Assembly (NCBI GenBank): GCA_035578155.1
Contig: JAPWDM010000003.1
Location: forward strand, 71,044,142-71,108,141
DNA: 64,000 bases
Direction of reading: 5' to 3'
From: Brachynemurus nebulosus
Taxonomy: Eukaryota; Arthropoda; Insecta; Neuroptera; Myrmeleontidae
The notes under the pieces were generated by a model, which worked only from the letters and a program-made list of their open reading frames with translations, ran no database searches and was not told where the DNA came from. Positions 1-12,560 of the stretch are shown piece by piece (position 1 is the stretch's first letter; every line of letters starts with the position of its first letter). Made by a program: the position numbers and the translations under genes.

Positions 1-3000
1 AGGGTTATAGGAACCCCGCAATTAGCAAACATCTCTACCATCGCATCGTATGCTATAACTTCAAATCCATAATAAGAAATGTTAGTACAGGACATTATTT
101 GCGCAGATACACCTTGCACCTGACGACTTTTTTATATATAATAGTTTAAAACCAAAACACACGAATTGCATTCAACGGTCAGTAAAATATTTGATCTCCC
201 CAAAGAACACAGGAATTTCATCTGGTGATTGAAATTTCTGCTCAATTTCCATTCAGAAATTTGGTAAAATGTTGTACGTATGTATTCCATGCGATTCCAA
301 CGCCTCCTCATTGAGAAATTTCTTCTTTTCCGATGATACACTCCATATTTTACACTAAGCAAAGCTTCTTAAACTGACAAAAATTCGAGTCTAGACCATT
401 AAAAAAGGCATTAAATTTTGAGTAAAATGTCTCATAACTATTTGTTATTTTCGCTGCACTGGGAGTGGAAAATCAATATCTTCGGAAATATAAGTATCGA
501 GGGACATAATCACAGAATTCTAGTACCTATTCTAAGATCGCCTGGTTGGTTTGACACTAGATTAAATGAAAAACATTCTTCTACTTAAGAAGGTGATAAA
601 AATGGTAAGCCAAAAAATCTTCTCAAATAACTATCATATGATAAGTAGTTTTAGCCTGGTATCTTATAAAATATTAATTTTGAAATTGTACAGAGAGAGG
701 TTATGAACCATTGTACGGGAGCAAATCTAAGAGAAGCCACTAGCCAGTGGTAAACAGAAAATAAAATTACAGTGTTCCTTCTCAATAGTTCCGCAGAATG
801 AAATGAGGGGAAATAGCTTTTCCAGGAAATGTTGTTCTCCCACCAAAGGCCAATCGTTCGCTGGCAAGGTACAAGAATTTTTTTATGTCTAGATTTAAAA
901 TTTATAGTTCAATAATTTATGACCCTGTCAAAATTAAAAACTTTTCAGGAACGTCAAAACAAGTAGGTGGGTCTGAATAATACAAAAATTCAATTTAAAC
1001 AAATATTTTTCATACAACCATTCCATACGATAAAACTGTAGTGGTTTATGTTTAATAAAATGCATATACAATACATAATAGATACGCATAATTAGACTAC
1101 AAATTACGTATATATGCGTATAGTATAATGTACCTGTACATACACAGTATTGGATCTGGGTTATAAGCTAATAATATTTATTGTAATCACCTATTTATGC
1201 ATGTGGTTAACAAAATTCTATTTCTTTATTATTCAAAATCGAACTAAAAAGTATTGACTATTGTGTAACATTTTTCGTTTACTGATAAAATAAAATATGT
1301 ATCTCCTCATAAAATTTTGTAAAACTACGCTCGCTTCTCTAAATGTTTTTTCATAATTTTTATTATTTTATATAAACAAATCAATTTTTTATACCTGCTT
1401 AAGATTTATGTTTAATTGTTTAGATAATGAGGGTACCAGTGAATACACTATCAGCGTATGCAGTGGATCAATATAAGCAATGCTGACTAGTTAGTCGAAT
1501 AATGATGTTACAAAGTTGTCTTACTATATTTATTTAATTTAGATAATTTTTCTTCCACTTAATATAAACAAAACAAACTTTTTGATTTTTAGCTTTGATG
1601 AAATAAGTAAATAACAGGTGGTAGAATGGTGGTAACACTCGAGTCTCAAACTGGGGGAGCGGAACTATTGAGAGCGCAAATATTCAGAATGTGCACTGTA
1701 TATTTGTTTGCAAGTATTTGTCGAAAATGTAAATCAATTGGTTTAAACCCTTTTGCATTATTTATTACACAATATTTCATTCTACCACATTAGCACCAAT
1801 TCATATACGTAACTATACTTGAATGTTTCAATCGATTGCTATCTAATCTGAAATTTTATTGATAAATCAAATAATTTTCTTAATCCCGTTCAAGTGTGTC
1901 CGCTTTTTTATAGGCAAATATTCGTATGTAAATTCTGCGTAGTATATACTACAAATGTGAAAAGAAGGTGAACCAAGAAAGAATAGGTACGTTTTTTTTT
2001 ATGAAAAATATGGCATTATTCTCATGAATGGGTGCGTGTAATTTATTTATTTTTGGCCACTGAACTTCGATTTTGTGCCATCTTTTTTTATGGAAAACTA
2101 TAAAGAAAAACCACATACCTATATCGACATTCTCCTTGGGGCTATAAAAGTGTATAAAAAATCTATTTAAAAAATGCCGACATTTTTATATTCAATCAGA
2201 GCCTTGAAAAATTTTATTAAACGTGATGGAATCATCAAATTAAAAAAAAATATTCTTCCATCTGAAATCAAGCTTTATTGAGGTTATTTTAATCAAAATA
2301 ATTAACTTTTCAGTTTTGCTATCAATTTGACCCAATTTCCATTACAAATATGATTGGTTCCACAGAAGTCGCTTATCGAACTGTCCCACGCAATTAATTT
2401 AAGGTAGTGGTCGATAAAACGATTTCAAAGAATTTTAACAAAACTTCACTGGATATTTATTTAATTCAATACCAATAATATGAGCCTTTATCGAAAAAAA
2501 ACTGACCACCTCAATTTTGAAAAAAATGATTTTCAACTATTTTTTGTTTTTTTTTTTTTAATAAAATGAAGACGTGTCTAAGGAATTTGATAAAAATTAA
2601 ACGTTAATTAAAAATATTTAAAAAAAAAAAAGAAAAAAACTTCGAAAATCTATAATTTGGATAAGAAACTTCCAATTTTGCTATCAAAATGATGAAATTC
2701 CCTTTAAAAATAGGACTAATTTGGCAAAAGTCCCTTGTCTAATAGTTCAGCTTTGTTAAAAATAATCGAGCGGGATCGAAAAGCTGGTTCGCTTCTAATT
2801 TTATCATTCTACTGTTTAATTTACGGGTTTTAAAGCACTGAAAAATATTAATAAACTTTAGGTAACATTTCACCAAATTAAAAATTGCTTTATTATCAAT
2901 TCAAGCTCGATTGAAGTGATTTTAATTATGGCGATTAGTCATTTGTTTAATGTTTCATTTTGTTTGAAAATGAACAACTGAATGTTCAAAACAAAACATT

Positions 3001-3388
3001 GTCGCAGTTTACAAAATAAAAAGTGGTATTTTGCAAAGTAAAATATCCATGCAAATAGGTGATTCATAAGGCGATTTGTGGCTTTTACAGATGTTTTTTT
3101 CTAAAAATGATTTTTCGTTTCTTTTTTTACTATTTCTGTTCTCTATTGCAAGTTTGGTCTTCAGATGTTTTTTTGTTGTTTCACATTTCCGTTTTCATAT
3201 ATCATTTTTAGTGATGTACTTATTTTCTTTTTTGCAACCAACGAGTTGATATAAGTATTTGACATTGTTTGATTTGATTGGTTTTGATCCAAACTAAAAG
3301 ATTTTTAGTTTCTTTTGTTTATAAAAAAAAAAAAATATTTAATTTTTTCATTTCTTATTTTTATTTTTATTGATTTTTATATTCTTGT

Positions 3389-3426
3389 CTTGATAATGGT
3401 GTTTTAAGATACCGAAACCGGTCGAC
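3389..3426 (+). other. Penelope-like / hammerhead-like terminal motif
   Basis: The stretch reads cttgataatggt, a short stem (GGTGT paired with ATACC), then gaaac followed by cggtcgacatgt. A GATRATGG-stem-GAAAC arrangement is the known hallmark of Penelope-like element ends that encode hammerhead ribozyme motifs. Here the conserved core is imperfect (CTTGATAA instead of CTGANGA), so it is most likely an inactive relic. No reverse transcriptase is visible nearby. Confidence 0.35.
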
Positions 3427-4272
3427 ATGTTGCAGATTGGTTAAAAAATTCTGTTTGGTTTTTTGCTGGTCTTAATATTGAGGTTTATCGCCAAATAAAG
3501 TCAAATAATGAAATTACAAATTTAAAATTTTTTGGCGAAAATAGAGGTAACAATTTATTTATTTGTAAAATATCCGTTTATTATTTACAAATATCATGGA
3601 GTACCGCATAAAGTAATATTCAAATCTATTATTATTAGTGAATAATACTAAAAATTATCTTCAATGAAATATTAAAAATTTTAGTTGATTTCTTAATAAT
3701 AGTATGTTGAATATGTGGTACTAAAAAGTACGGTCGGGCAGCAGAAGAAGAGTTTTAATTATCAGTAGGTCCTTGCCGATGCCACTATAACACTTTTAAA
3801 ATCAATAAAATTTCAAGTTAATTTGTGAAATTAATAGGAACATTATTGTACCTGTACCATTGCTGTGCTTAATTTAATATTATACGGAAGAATTTTGTTT
3901 CATTATTTGTATATTAGAATTTATGTTACTATGACTACTTATCTCAATTAATTAATAGATGTCTCTGGTGTAGATTATGTTCAAAGGACATTAATAATAT
4001 TCTATACCACTCTATTTCACTCTATATTCTATATTATATACGTTCCGACGATATTATGTTTATTTAAATGTAAATGTTGGCATCTCTGGAAATTCCCGTT
4101 AACAAAATATGAATTTGTACAGGACGATTACAAATGATTTACGTAATAACATAATTCGGAACTCTTTTCTCTAAAGCTTATTCTATTTTCTATCCAATTA
4201 TTGTTCCAGTAATATTTTTTTCCAGTTAAAAAATAGAAAAATGTCAAACCCAGGGCAAAATGTAGTTCACCC

Positions 4273-4330
4273 CAGGGCCGGATTACCCGATAGGCCTAGT
4301 TAGACTGTGGCCTAGGGGCGGTAAAAGTTG
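4273..4330 (+). mobile_element. Solitary hAT-like transposon end
   Basis: Begins cagggccggattaccc and continues into a GC-rich phrase (ggcctaggggcgg), resembling the CAGGGCCGG termini of the MITEs at 7294 and 17387. No matching right end (reverse complement of cagggccgg) follows, so it appears truncated or too decayed to close. Confidence 0.4.
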
Positions 4331-5142
4331 CAAAATGAGTTTTTTTTTTGTTCGTCTCTTATTTTTGTAGGGGAAAGTCGTAAAAACTGTGGAGGAATTT
4401 TCTTAACTATATCTTCCCAATTATAGTACAATACGTCCTTGTTCTTGGACCACTTCCATGCCTTTTTAATTGGATCCATGTACCATTTTATACCAAAGTT
4501 ATAATGGGGTCAAGTTACCCTAATCTGAAGGTTATGTTAACTGGTTTATCAAAACCTTAAATTATGAAACTAAGGAAATAGCTGGCATATGCGTGTGTAG
4601 TAACGAAGCAAGTATGAAAATTATACACTTACCTTACTTTGTGAGCTATCGAAACACTTTTTACAGTCGAAAGTTAGCAACATAACAAAAACAGCAACTT
4701 CAAAATAAATAGAGAGTAAACAACACTCGCCTGACACCTAGTGTCAATTTTCAGAAACTACCTAAACATAAGCACAGTGAACCTAGTGCTGTTACCTATC
4801 AGATAAACATGTAACTTACTTTTTCTACTGGCTAAACTAAGCACAAAACAAAAAATAATACTTTTTTCATTTTGGGTTCAAGTTACACCTTAGGGCTCAA
4901 GTAATCCGTATTACAAATTAAGTATACTTAATACTACTTAATTCTACCCTACAAGAACAAATTAATTACGTATAAGCGAGAATTATGTAGTAACGAGCTA
5001 TTGAGAGCTTACGTTATGTAGAATAGTATTGTGAAATATTACATCATTTATTAATACGGAATATATTCTTTTTAAATTCAGTATTCGCGATTCGGGAAAG
5101 CGGTATAACTTTTGCAGACACCTAATAGTAATATATTATTAT

Positions 5143-6097
5143 CAGTGTTGGGCAAGATATCGAATTTTATTATCTAGCTAAGAGATAATAGATAACATAA
5201 TTGAAAATATCTAGATAAAGATAACAGATAATTTAACCAATATCTAGATAAAATTTTAGATAACAGATAAGATAATATTTACAGAAATAATGCATTAGGT
5301 CAATGTTTCTCAACCGCCGGTCCGTGGACCGGTGCCGGGCTGCGAAAGTACCTCACCGGTCCCCAGAAATATGTGTAAATTACAATAAATTACAAAAATG
5401 TTAAAGAAAAGAAGTTCTTGGCGATGAAAATCGCATGTTTTGGAATTTAGTTATTTTATTTACGATCCATGATAGCATACGTCTAGCACAATAGAGTACA
5501 ACATTTTTTGTTTAAAAAAGTGCTTAAAAAGTGTCGATAATTATCTGAATTACGTAATCGACCAAGTGGTCGGAAAACGACACTTCATATTACACGATAA
5601 AATGTTATTCCAACTAATGGCCGAAATAATTTCTAGCTACAAGAATTCCATTTAAAATACGAAAATTGCTTCTAAACATTTCTCTAATGCTTAAAAAAAG
5701 TCGATACTTCTTTGAATTATATGGTAGACCAAGTACGACCAACCGGAATACGACATTTCATATTACACAACTAAATGTTATTCCAACTAAAATTAAATAA
5801 TTGCTTATAAATGTTTTTGTAATTCTTAAGAAAGTGTCAAAATTTATCTGAATTATATGGTCGGCCAAATGAATACATATAGGGAAGGGAAACGGTGAAT
5901 TTAGTTTCAATTTTCTATTTTTCAGAAAAAATAAAGATATATTTTTATTTTTATTATCTTATCTTTTTCCTCCGCTTAATAAAAAGATAAGATAAAAGAT
6001 AACTTCTTTTGAAAATATCTAGATGAAAGATAATAGATAACGAAAAGGTTATCTAGATAAAATTTCAGATAACGTTATCTAGATAAGCACAACACTG
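5143..6097. mobile_element. hAT-like non-autonomous element (955 bp)
   Basis: Left end cagtgttgggcaagatatc and right end (reverse complement) cagtgttgtgcttatctag form terminal inverted repeats. The insertion is bounded by a perfect 8-bp direct duplication, attattat, at 5135-5142 and 6098-6105, which is diagnostic for hAT superfamily insertion. Both subterminal regions are packed with repeats of the palindromic word atctagat or its variants, on both strands. No transposase frame is visible, so it must be mobilised in trans. A second, partial copy of the right two-thirds lies at 47820-48329. Confidence 0.9.
5301..5365 (+). mobile_element. Nested second hAT-type end inside the 5143 element
   Basis: Reads caatgtttctcaaccgccgg followed by a GC-rich inverted phrase (tccgtggaccggtgccgg). 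This closely resembles the CAGTGGTTCTCAACC plus GGTCC...GGACC termini seen in other hAT MITEs. No closing end was found, so this may be a truncated nested insertion or part of the host element's own body. The partial copy at 47.8 kb lacks this segment, which favours a later insertion. Confidence 0.35.
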
Positions 6098-6624
6098 ATT
6101 ATTATATAGGTACAGAAAAATAATCTTTATAAACCGTACTTGAGAATTATGTATTCGTTTATCTAATCCACTCAATTTTAGAATTTATTAATAGTCAGAC
6201 TATATTGTGCTTCGTTATTATTTCGGCAATTGATGAAATCTAAATAATAATATAATAGTCAAATAGGTAAATATTTTACGTTTATACACAAACAAACATC
6301 TACCTATTACCTTGTCGTCTAAAGCAATAATGTTTCAAGGAGTTTCCAGCCAGCAGCGAGAGAAATTTTAGCCTCGTACACAAAATTGCTAATAATACAC
6401 AATTCAGACACGGTGTGTGTGTGTGTGTTCGCGTTATTAATATTCGCTTCCCAAAAACGATAATATTAACGACTGATAATTCGAATTCCATTTCTAAACT
6501 ATACCAGTCAGTGTTGTATATATGGATCGGGAATATGATAAATAGAGAATTGGGTAAACTTCCCAGTAGTTAATCACAACCTACAGTGAACTTATCAAAA
6601 ATACAACAAAACAAGTGGTATAAT

Positions 6625-6934
6625 CAGTGGCGGAGCGAGAGGGGTGCAAGGGGTACTGTCGTGACCCGGGCGCCACTTTGAGAGGGGCGCCAAAAGCTAA
6701 CAGGAGTTTTTGACTTCAAATATATATAGACACATAAACAAATCACTGGCGAGCAAAATAAAAGATCGTTAAGGCAACTTTTAGCAAAAAATTTAAAATA
6801 TAAAACAATTTAATTTTTTCCGGTGTATTTTAAATACACCGTTTCACTACTTAAATTTTTTAAATTTTAGAAGTTAAGGTGGGCGCAAATAAAATGTCAC
6901 GCACCGGGCGCCAGTTATGCTCGTTACGCCTCTG
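6625..6934. mobile_element. hAT-like MITE (310 bp) with perfect 8-bp duplication
   Basis: Left terminus cagtggcggagcgag pairs with the reverse complement of the right terminus, cagaggcgtaacgag. The copy is flanked by perfect 8-bp direct repeats ggtataat (6617-6624 and 6935-6942). GC-rich subterminal phrases (cgggcgcca) lie at both ends around an AT-rich centre. It is non-coding. Confidence 0.9.
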
Positions 6935-7293
6935 GGTATAATATAACTAAAGTTATCACTTTTTTGGCTATTTTTTAAAATTTTTATTAAAAAATAAAGT
7001 GCATTTATTGGAAAGAGGTTGTCACCAGAAGTTGAAAAATCGTTTTGTTTTTTATATGGCTAAATTGCTTCTAAATTGCACCGAAATTGCTCCACTGAGC
7101 ATTTAATTTTTCTGAATAATAATTAAAATATATTGAACTCCATTTCGGTGACTCACTCAACTAAACAAAAGTAGACATTCACACATTTTTAGAATTTCGT
7201 AGTACAACAACGATACCCTTATAAATTCGTTATGTCTATGATCGCATTAGTTAGTTTTCTTGCGCTTCATCACTTTCAAATAATCAGTGACGG

Positions 7294-7509
7294 CAGGGCC
7301 GGATCTAGCGGGCAGGGCAGCGAGGACACGTGCCCCGGGCACCAGATTTTGAGAGCACCAAAATTTGAAAATTTCGTTTATTTGGCTCGTCACTGTTTTT
7401 TGGAGGGAAAAAAGAAAAGGAAGACATTCTTCTTTTTCTTTTTACGGAAGACAGGAGCGGCAATTTTTCAACGGTACCCTCGGCGGCACTTAGAGTAAAT
7501 CCGGTCCTG
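7294..7509. mobile_element. hAT-like MITE (216 bp)
   Basis: Left end cagggccggatctag matches the reverse complement of the right end, caggaccggattt. The flanking 8-mers agtgacgg (7286-7293) and ggtgtcag (7510-7517) agree at five positions, consistent with an old, decayed 8-bp target duplication. The termini belong to the same family as the solitary end at 4273. Confidence 0.7.
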
Positions 7510-7517
7510 GGTGTCAG

Positions 7518-9118
7518 ACCTTATGAAAATGTAATAGACAGTGTCCTTTTTTAAAACTGCTTCGCAGGTAGTCGGTCGGTTATATTGCTGGTACGTTTCT
7601 TTGCGTATTGATGTTGGATAGTTTACCCGATGCAGAATTTAAATTGTTGTAGAGAGCCTTGGGATTGTCTCCGACTATATTATATTTGGTTTCGTAAACT
7701 TACAAACGGCACGTAGTGCTGTATTTCTGTGTACAACAACAACAACAAATACCTTTTGGGGTTTAAAACTATCGAGAAATAAACATGAAGTGAAATGCTT
7801 AAATAAACTAAGAACTTGTCTCCCTTCGTCTCTTCTGATCACTGATCATGTTACTAGCTAGTGAATTGGTTCATTTTACAATAAATTGAGTGGGACTTTG
7901 TTGAAGCAGTGACCAAACTATTGCTGCCAAAAATTACCCGCGGACACTAGTTCATTCATTGTTCAAAAGTCGAAAGGTTGTTTGTAATTATTAAAGGAGA
8001 ATGAATATTCGATTAAATGGTCATGAGAAATATCGGTATTTCTCAAAGGATATCGATACTTACATTTGCCGTAAAATTCTTAGAATTAATAATTTTATAA
8101 AGTTGGCTTTATAATTTGATGTTTTCTGAGAAATATTTATAGTAAAACTAGGTATACTTCATTTCAGATACAATTGATCATGAGTTGTCGTTAAAAAATT
8201 AAATAATTCTTATTTTCCAAACAAATCATTCTTCTGTTTTTTTCTAAAAACAAACTGCAAATTTAAAATTTACGTAAATGCAATAATGAAAGATATAAAG
8301 TCAAGAAAACGGAAATTATTTAAATTCAAAGTTATGAAGCACGGTTAAATTTAAGTGAAATGGACCATAGTTCGGCTTGGTAGACATTGTTCTGCATTTT
8401 TCGGTAGCCGGTATGAGTTTTTTCTTTAGTTATGTACAAAAGCCTCGACAAACCAAATATATTTAGTGAATATGACGTAAAAATATTCCTGTGTTTGCGC
8501 TCGTCCTCTTTACCTTTCCAATCAAGACATTTGGGATAATACAAATATTAACTTTTGACAAGAACACCCAATCAAAAATTATTTCAGTTGTGTCAAACAC
8601 AAACGAAACCGAAGCAACATTTTTAATTTAATTTCACAAATCAAAGTTAAAACAATTAGCCAAGTGTGTAATGAACAAGCATTGTGTGAGGTTTCCTCAG
8701 TAGCTTACTTTTTCACTGCTGTCGGAAAAAAGATATTTACGCAAATTTTTTAAGATTTATCTAAAAATACATAAATATATTCGGCAAAAGTTTCAGTTAA
8801 TCTTGCAAAAGAGGTTTAAAAATGAAAGTGGCTAAAAGAACCTTAACTTCATTTTAAAAGAGTATAATATAGAACTATTTCTGCAGAAAGTGTGAAAAAT
8901 CGAAAATCCTATGCATTTTCCAGTATTTCCCTTAATGATTTTGATTTGGATTCTTTGGAGACATCTTTTAATACTGAAACATTATTTCCTTTACTGGGAT
9001 ACATTTTTTCAACTGTAAATTACTTTTTGACTTTTCGGAAATTTATTAATTGACTATTTTTGGCAAGTACCAGTATCTGTTAATTAACACAGATTTTTTT
9101 TAATCAGCAGTTTAAAAA
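7518..9118. other. AT-rich non-coding sequence
   Basis: I see no gene, RNA gene or closed transposon here. The sequence is ordinary low-complexity AT-rich DNA. Confidence 0.5.
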
Positions 9119-9121
9119 TAA

Positions 9122-9562
9122 GGCCCGTTTTACATTAACGCTCCGCTCTCGGTACGCTCCCACTCTTGTTGTGTTCACATTACAGTGCTGATATCATGCT
9201 GGTACCTATTCGTTCTCTATTCACATTATAATGCCGCTCTTGGTATGCTCCCAGTTCGGTCTCAGTCCGATACAAATATATTTTCATAACAACTGAATGC
9301 AAGCGGAGTGGAGTGGAATCAAAAAAGTGTTTACACTATATAGGTACAAGCCATAACAAGTCTGATATCGCTCCGATAAAATATTACCTAAGTGGTATTG
9401 ATATTGGAGTGCCATTGGAGCGGAAGCGAACCGTGAGAGATATCGGACCGATATTAGAGCGATGATGTGAATACACTCATTGTTTATTTTGTAAGAATAT
9501 TTTATCGAATCGGGAACGTAGCGATATCGTACCGAGAGCGGAGCTTTAATGTAAATCGGGCC
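9122..9562. mobile_element. PIF/Harbinger-like MITE (441 bp)
   Basis: Terminal inverted repeats of roughly 36 bp begin ggcccgttttacattaacg on the left and ggcccgatttacattaaag on the right (reverse complement), both continuing into ctccgctctcggtacg. The copy is flanked by a 3-bp duplication, taa, at 9119-9121 and 9563-9565. A TWA duplication with GC-rich ends fits PIF/Harbinger. Internal repeats of 'attcacatta' and 'tcggtacgctcc' type words extend the inverted symmetry. Confidence 0.8.
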
Positions 9563-9657
9563 TAACGATGTGATACGTAAAAATATGTTGTCCCTTTTTT
9601 GGGGGGAAAAGAATTGTTTTCTGAGCTTCACGCCTACTGTAGTATGAAGGTACCTAT

Positions 9658-10198
9658 TGCTGCTAGGAATACCGGTGTTTTTTTTATAATACCGGTATTT
9701 ATTCGGTATTAGCATTTAAAATACCGGAATTCCGGTATTTTGGTATTTTTTCGGTATTGAATGAAGATAGTATAGAAAAAAGGAAAAACATTAAAAATCA
9801 TTTAATAAAATTAATTACTAACAGTAATAATAACAAACTACATCATTTTTGGATTTTAATAGTAATAATAACAAACTACATAATTTTGTATTTTTTCTTA
9901 TAAAAAAATACTTAAAAATATTTCAGAATTATGAAAAAATATGAATAAGTATAAGATATCTGGTCATCTACACATATGGAAAACATTAAGCAAAACTAAA
10001 GACATTGTAATAAAATTTATGTTGTAAATCTAACGTAAAAAAATATTCAAAATATGTAATATATAAAGTACTTGATTTTGTTAATACCGAAACCGAAATA
10101 CCGGTATTTGAAATTTTAATACCGGTTTTACAAATCGTTTAAAAATTTCCGCTATTCCGGTTTTTCGGTAGTACCGGAATACCGGTATCGAAGCTCTA
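9658..10198. mobile_element. hAT-like element with ataccggtat iterons (541 bp)
   Basis: Both ends are built of the palindromic word ataccggtat and half-sites. The right terminus (reverse complement) is tagagcttcgatacc and the left is a degenerate tgctgctaggaatacc. Flanking 8-mers gtacctat (9650-9657) and gtacctac (10199-10206) match at seven positions, supporting an old hAT-type target duplication. The centre is AT-rich and non-coding; chance frames crossing the element are artefacts of the iterons. Confidence 0.7.
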
Positions 10199-10771
10199 GT
10201 ACCTACATACCTACTAAATTTTATGTCAACAAGGAACCCTAAAAACAATACCATCGATGCCAACATATGTATTTGAATACTTTCGTCTCGATAATGACGG
10301 TTTCAATTTCTTATAATATTCTGTATACTTACACTATCTATAGATATAAATAGAGCACTGACAAGTCTTTAATAAGAAGAAGAATCATCCTGCCTGCGCT
10401 TGCTTTTGTTGCTTTTGACAGCTGATTTACTACGTACACGAGATAATCTTTGAATGTAGTGCAGTGACTTGAATAATTATTCTTCCTTCCTAATATAAAT
10501 TGTTGTGTTTAAAAGCAGGTGCCATACACCATTTATAAACAGCAACTGTTTGCGGTATGTGTGTGAGGTTTTAAGGTTTAGTCAATATTTTAAACATCAC
10601 AAACTTATTGGCATTTTACTACACTCCGCATATTTTTCTAAATCTGCCGACCATAAGGTTTCAAATCAGTTTTCAAGATTTACAGGAAACGATCTGCAAA
10701 ATTTAAAGGGCAAACAAATCGGAATATTTGAAAATCTATGCTGCGGAATTCTATTTTGGAAGAATGGTTAA

Positions 10772-11660
10772 GGGGGGGTAAGGTTTTTAAAATTTTTTTT
10801 TGCATTTTTTTTTTTAAATTTTTTTTCTGAATGTACAACATGTCGAGCGTGTTGTGTCAAAATTTCAAGTAAATCCGAGCAAAACTAATGAAGATACAGC
10901 GTTTCAAGCGACCGGCCCTCATGCTCGATTTCTATACCTGTCTGGTAGCTGCGCGACGCGCCTACCTGCTAAGTATAAAATTTACTTTAATTTTATACTT
11001 ACAAATCTTATACAAAACAAATACTTACTATAATTACCCGCGTAAGTATAAAAAATTATATAATTTTATTGATGCTTAGTTTTGGATTTTTGAGTATAAA
11101 AAACTTTAAATCCATTTTCTCGCAAACAACATTTTTGAAGTCCGTGAACATCATAACTCAAAATCTACTTCACCAATTTTGTTGAAATTTTGTACACTGT
11201 TTCTACACATAAATCAACAGGTAATGAGGTGGAGTTTTTTTTTTTTTTTTTGCTATTTTTTTCCAGTTTATAATAAAAAATTAACCGAAATTTTTAGCAA
11301 AAATTGCGTTTTTCACTTCAAAATGCTGCCAAAAATAAAAAAATCGAAAAAATACAAAAAACTCTTCGTGACTCCCTAGGGAAACATATCGCCTTTTAAA
11401 CGCATTTCGATTTTTTTGTCTCGGATGATCCGGTACCAAGTTATGATGTTCACCGCAAAACAACTTTTTTTCGAGGCGCCTCCGTAAATTCACTGTCACG
11501 GACTTATTTATCGATATTTGTAATTGATAATTTTTTTAAAGATACTTCAGATGTTATACTATAACGTGTATATGAAATAAATAAGCCAACATTATTCATA
11601 TCTCCAAAAAAAAATCATGAAAATATGCCTTTTTTTCGCGTTTAAAACCTTACCCCCCCC
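10772..11660. mobile_element. TTAA-flanked non-autonomous element (889 bp), piggyBac-like
   Basis: The copy starts gggggggtaaggttttt after TTAA (10768-10771) and ends with the reverse complement, aaaaccttacccccccc, before TTAA (11661-11664). TTAA-specific insertion is the signature of piggyBac-type transposases, though a G-run terminus is unusual for them. The middle contains a GC-richer patch around 10890-10975. No transposase was found. Confidence 0.7.
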
Positions 11661-11691
11661 TTAAATCATTAAGTAATCACAGACCTCTGAC

Positions 11692-12560
11692 TAGCGATGG
11701 AAAAACCCGACCGTTTATAACCGAAAATCGGTTTTTCTGTTTCGATTAACCGGTTTATTTCGGTTATTTTTTTACGGCTATTTCATTAAACCGGACAAAT
11801 TATTTTAAAAAATTTAAGTCATTATTCAATGGCCGGTGATTTGTTTTTATTAGAAAAAAAAATTAATTAATTAATTTCTTTATAATTCTAATACATTTAG
11901 TTAATTATTGTTATTATGGTACGAAAATGAAATCATGTTTTAATTTCAATATATATTTTCTATTTGCTTCAATATCTAATGATAAAATCGATTGTCTCGG
12001 TCCAAATTTAAATAAATAAAACAAAGAGGAAATCAACAAGCAAATTTACCAGATATTGTTATCAAAATTTCACTCAACTTTCAAAATGTCTTATTAATTA
12101 GTAATTCACTAGAATTTTTGAAAATTTCTAGATCATGAGAAATTTAGGAAAATTAATAAAATTTTCGTTTATCGCTATCGAATATTTAGTAATTACATAA
12201 TATTATATGAACTATATGAATTTATTTGTTAATTTGTGTTACCGTACTACACTGACAATGAGTCCTATAATTTTTCTAAATAAATTTGTGTTCTTACAAC
12301 TCTTTGTTGCCTAAAAGAAATATATTTCGCTTTCGCATTTTTGTTGGTTGATAGTTATTCTTTTCGTTAAATTGCTTAATTTGTAGTTTTTTAAAGTGAA
12401 AATTTTTGCCTATATAAGTGTTGCTTTTCATAAAAAAAACCGAAAACCGGTTATTTCAAAAACCGGTTATTTTGAGCAGTTTTAACCGTCAGGTTAAACC
12501 GAGCGTAAAATAACCGAAAATAACCGAAAACCAGTTATTATTGAAAAACCGTCATCCCTA
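11692..12560. mobile_element. hAT-like element with aaccggtt iterons (869 bp)
   Basis: Left terminus tagcgatggaaaaaccc and right terminus (reverse complement) tagggatgacggttttt form imperfect inverted repeats. Each end carries several copies of accggtt/ataaccgaaa half-sites in both orientations. The 8-mers next to the ends do not match cleanly, so the exact boundaries and the target duplication are uncertain. The interior is AT-rich and non-coding. Confidence 0.65.

Larger units (their letters stand above)
1..5134. other. AT-rich non-coding sequence
   Basis: No gene is supported here. The frames are short, low-complexity and not conserved-looking. Two stretches around 2305-2400 and 2660-2760 share a diverged phrase about 100 bp long (reading roughly 'ttttgctatcaa', then a run of 'aattccc' and 'aaaataggact' type words), so part of the block is an old internal duplication. 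Homopolymer A and T runs are frequent. Isolated transposon ends in this block are listed separately. Confidence 0.6.

Noticed and set aside
1617..1790. Possible MITE with gtggtagaatg inverted ends
   Set aside because: Only about 11 bp of inverted match, no target duplication; chance likely.
4493..4910. Element bounded by ggggtcaagttaccc and gggttcaagttacac
   Set aside because: The two phrases are in direct, not inverted, orientation and no flanking duplication was found.
9284..9715. 143-codon minus-strand frame
   Set aside because: It spans the right part of the 9122 MITE and the start of the 9658 element; the apparent protein is TIR and iteron sequence.
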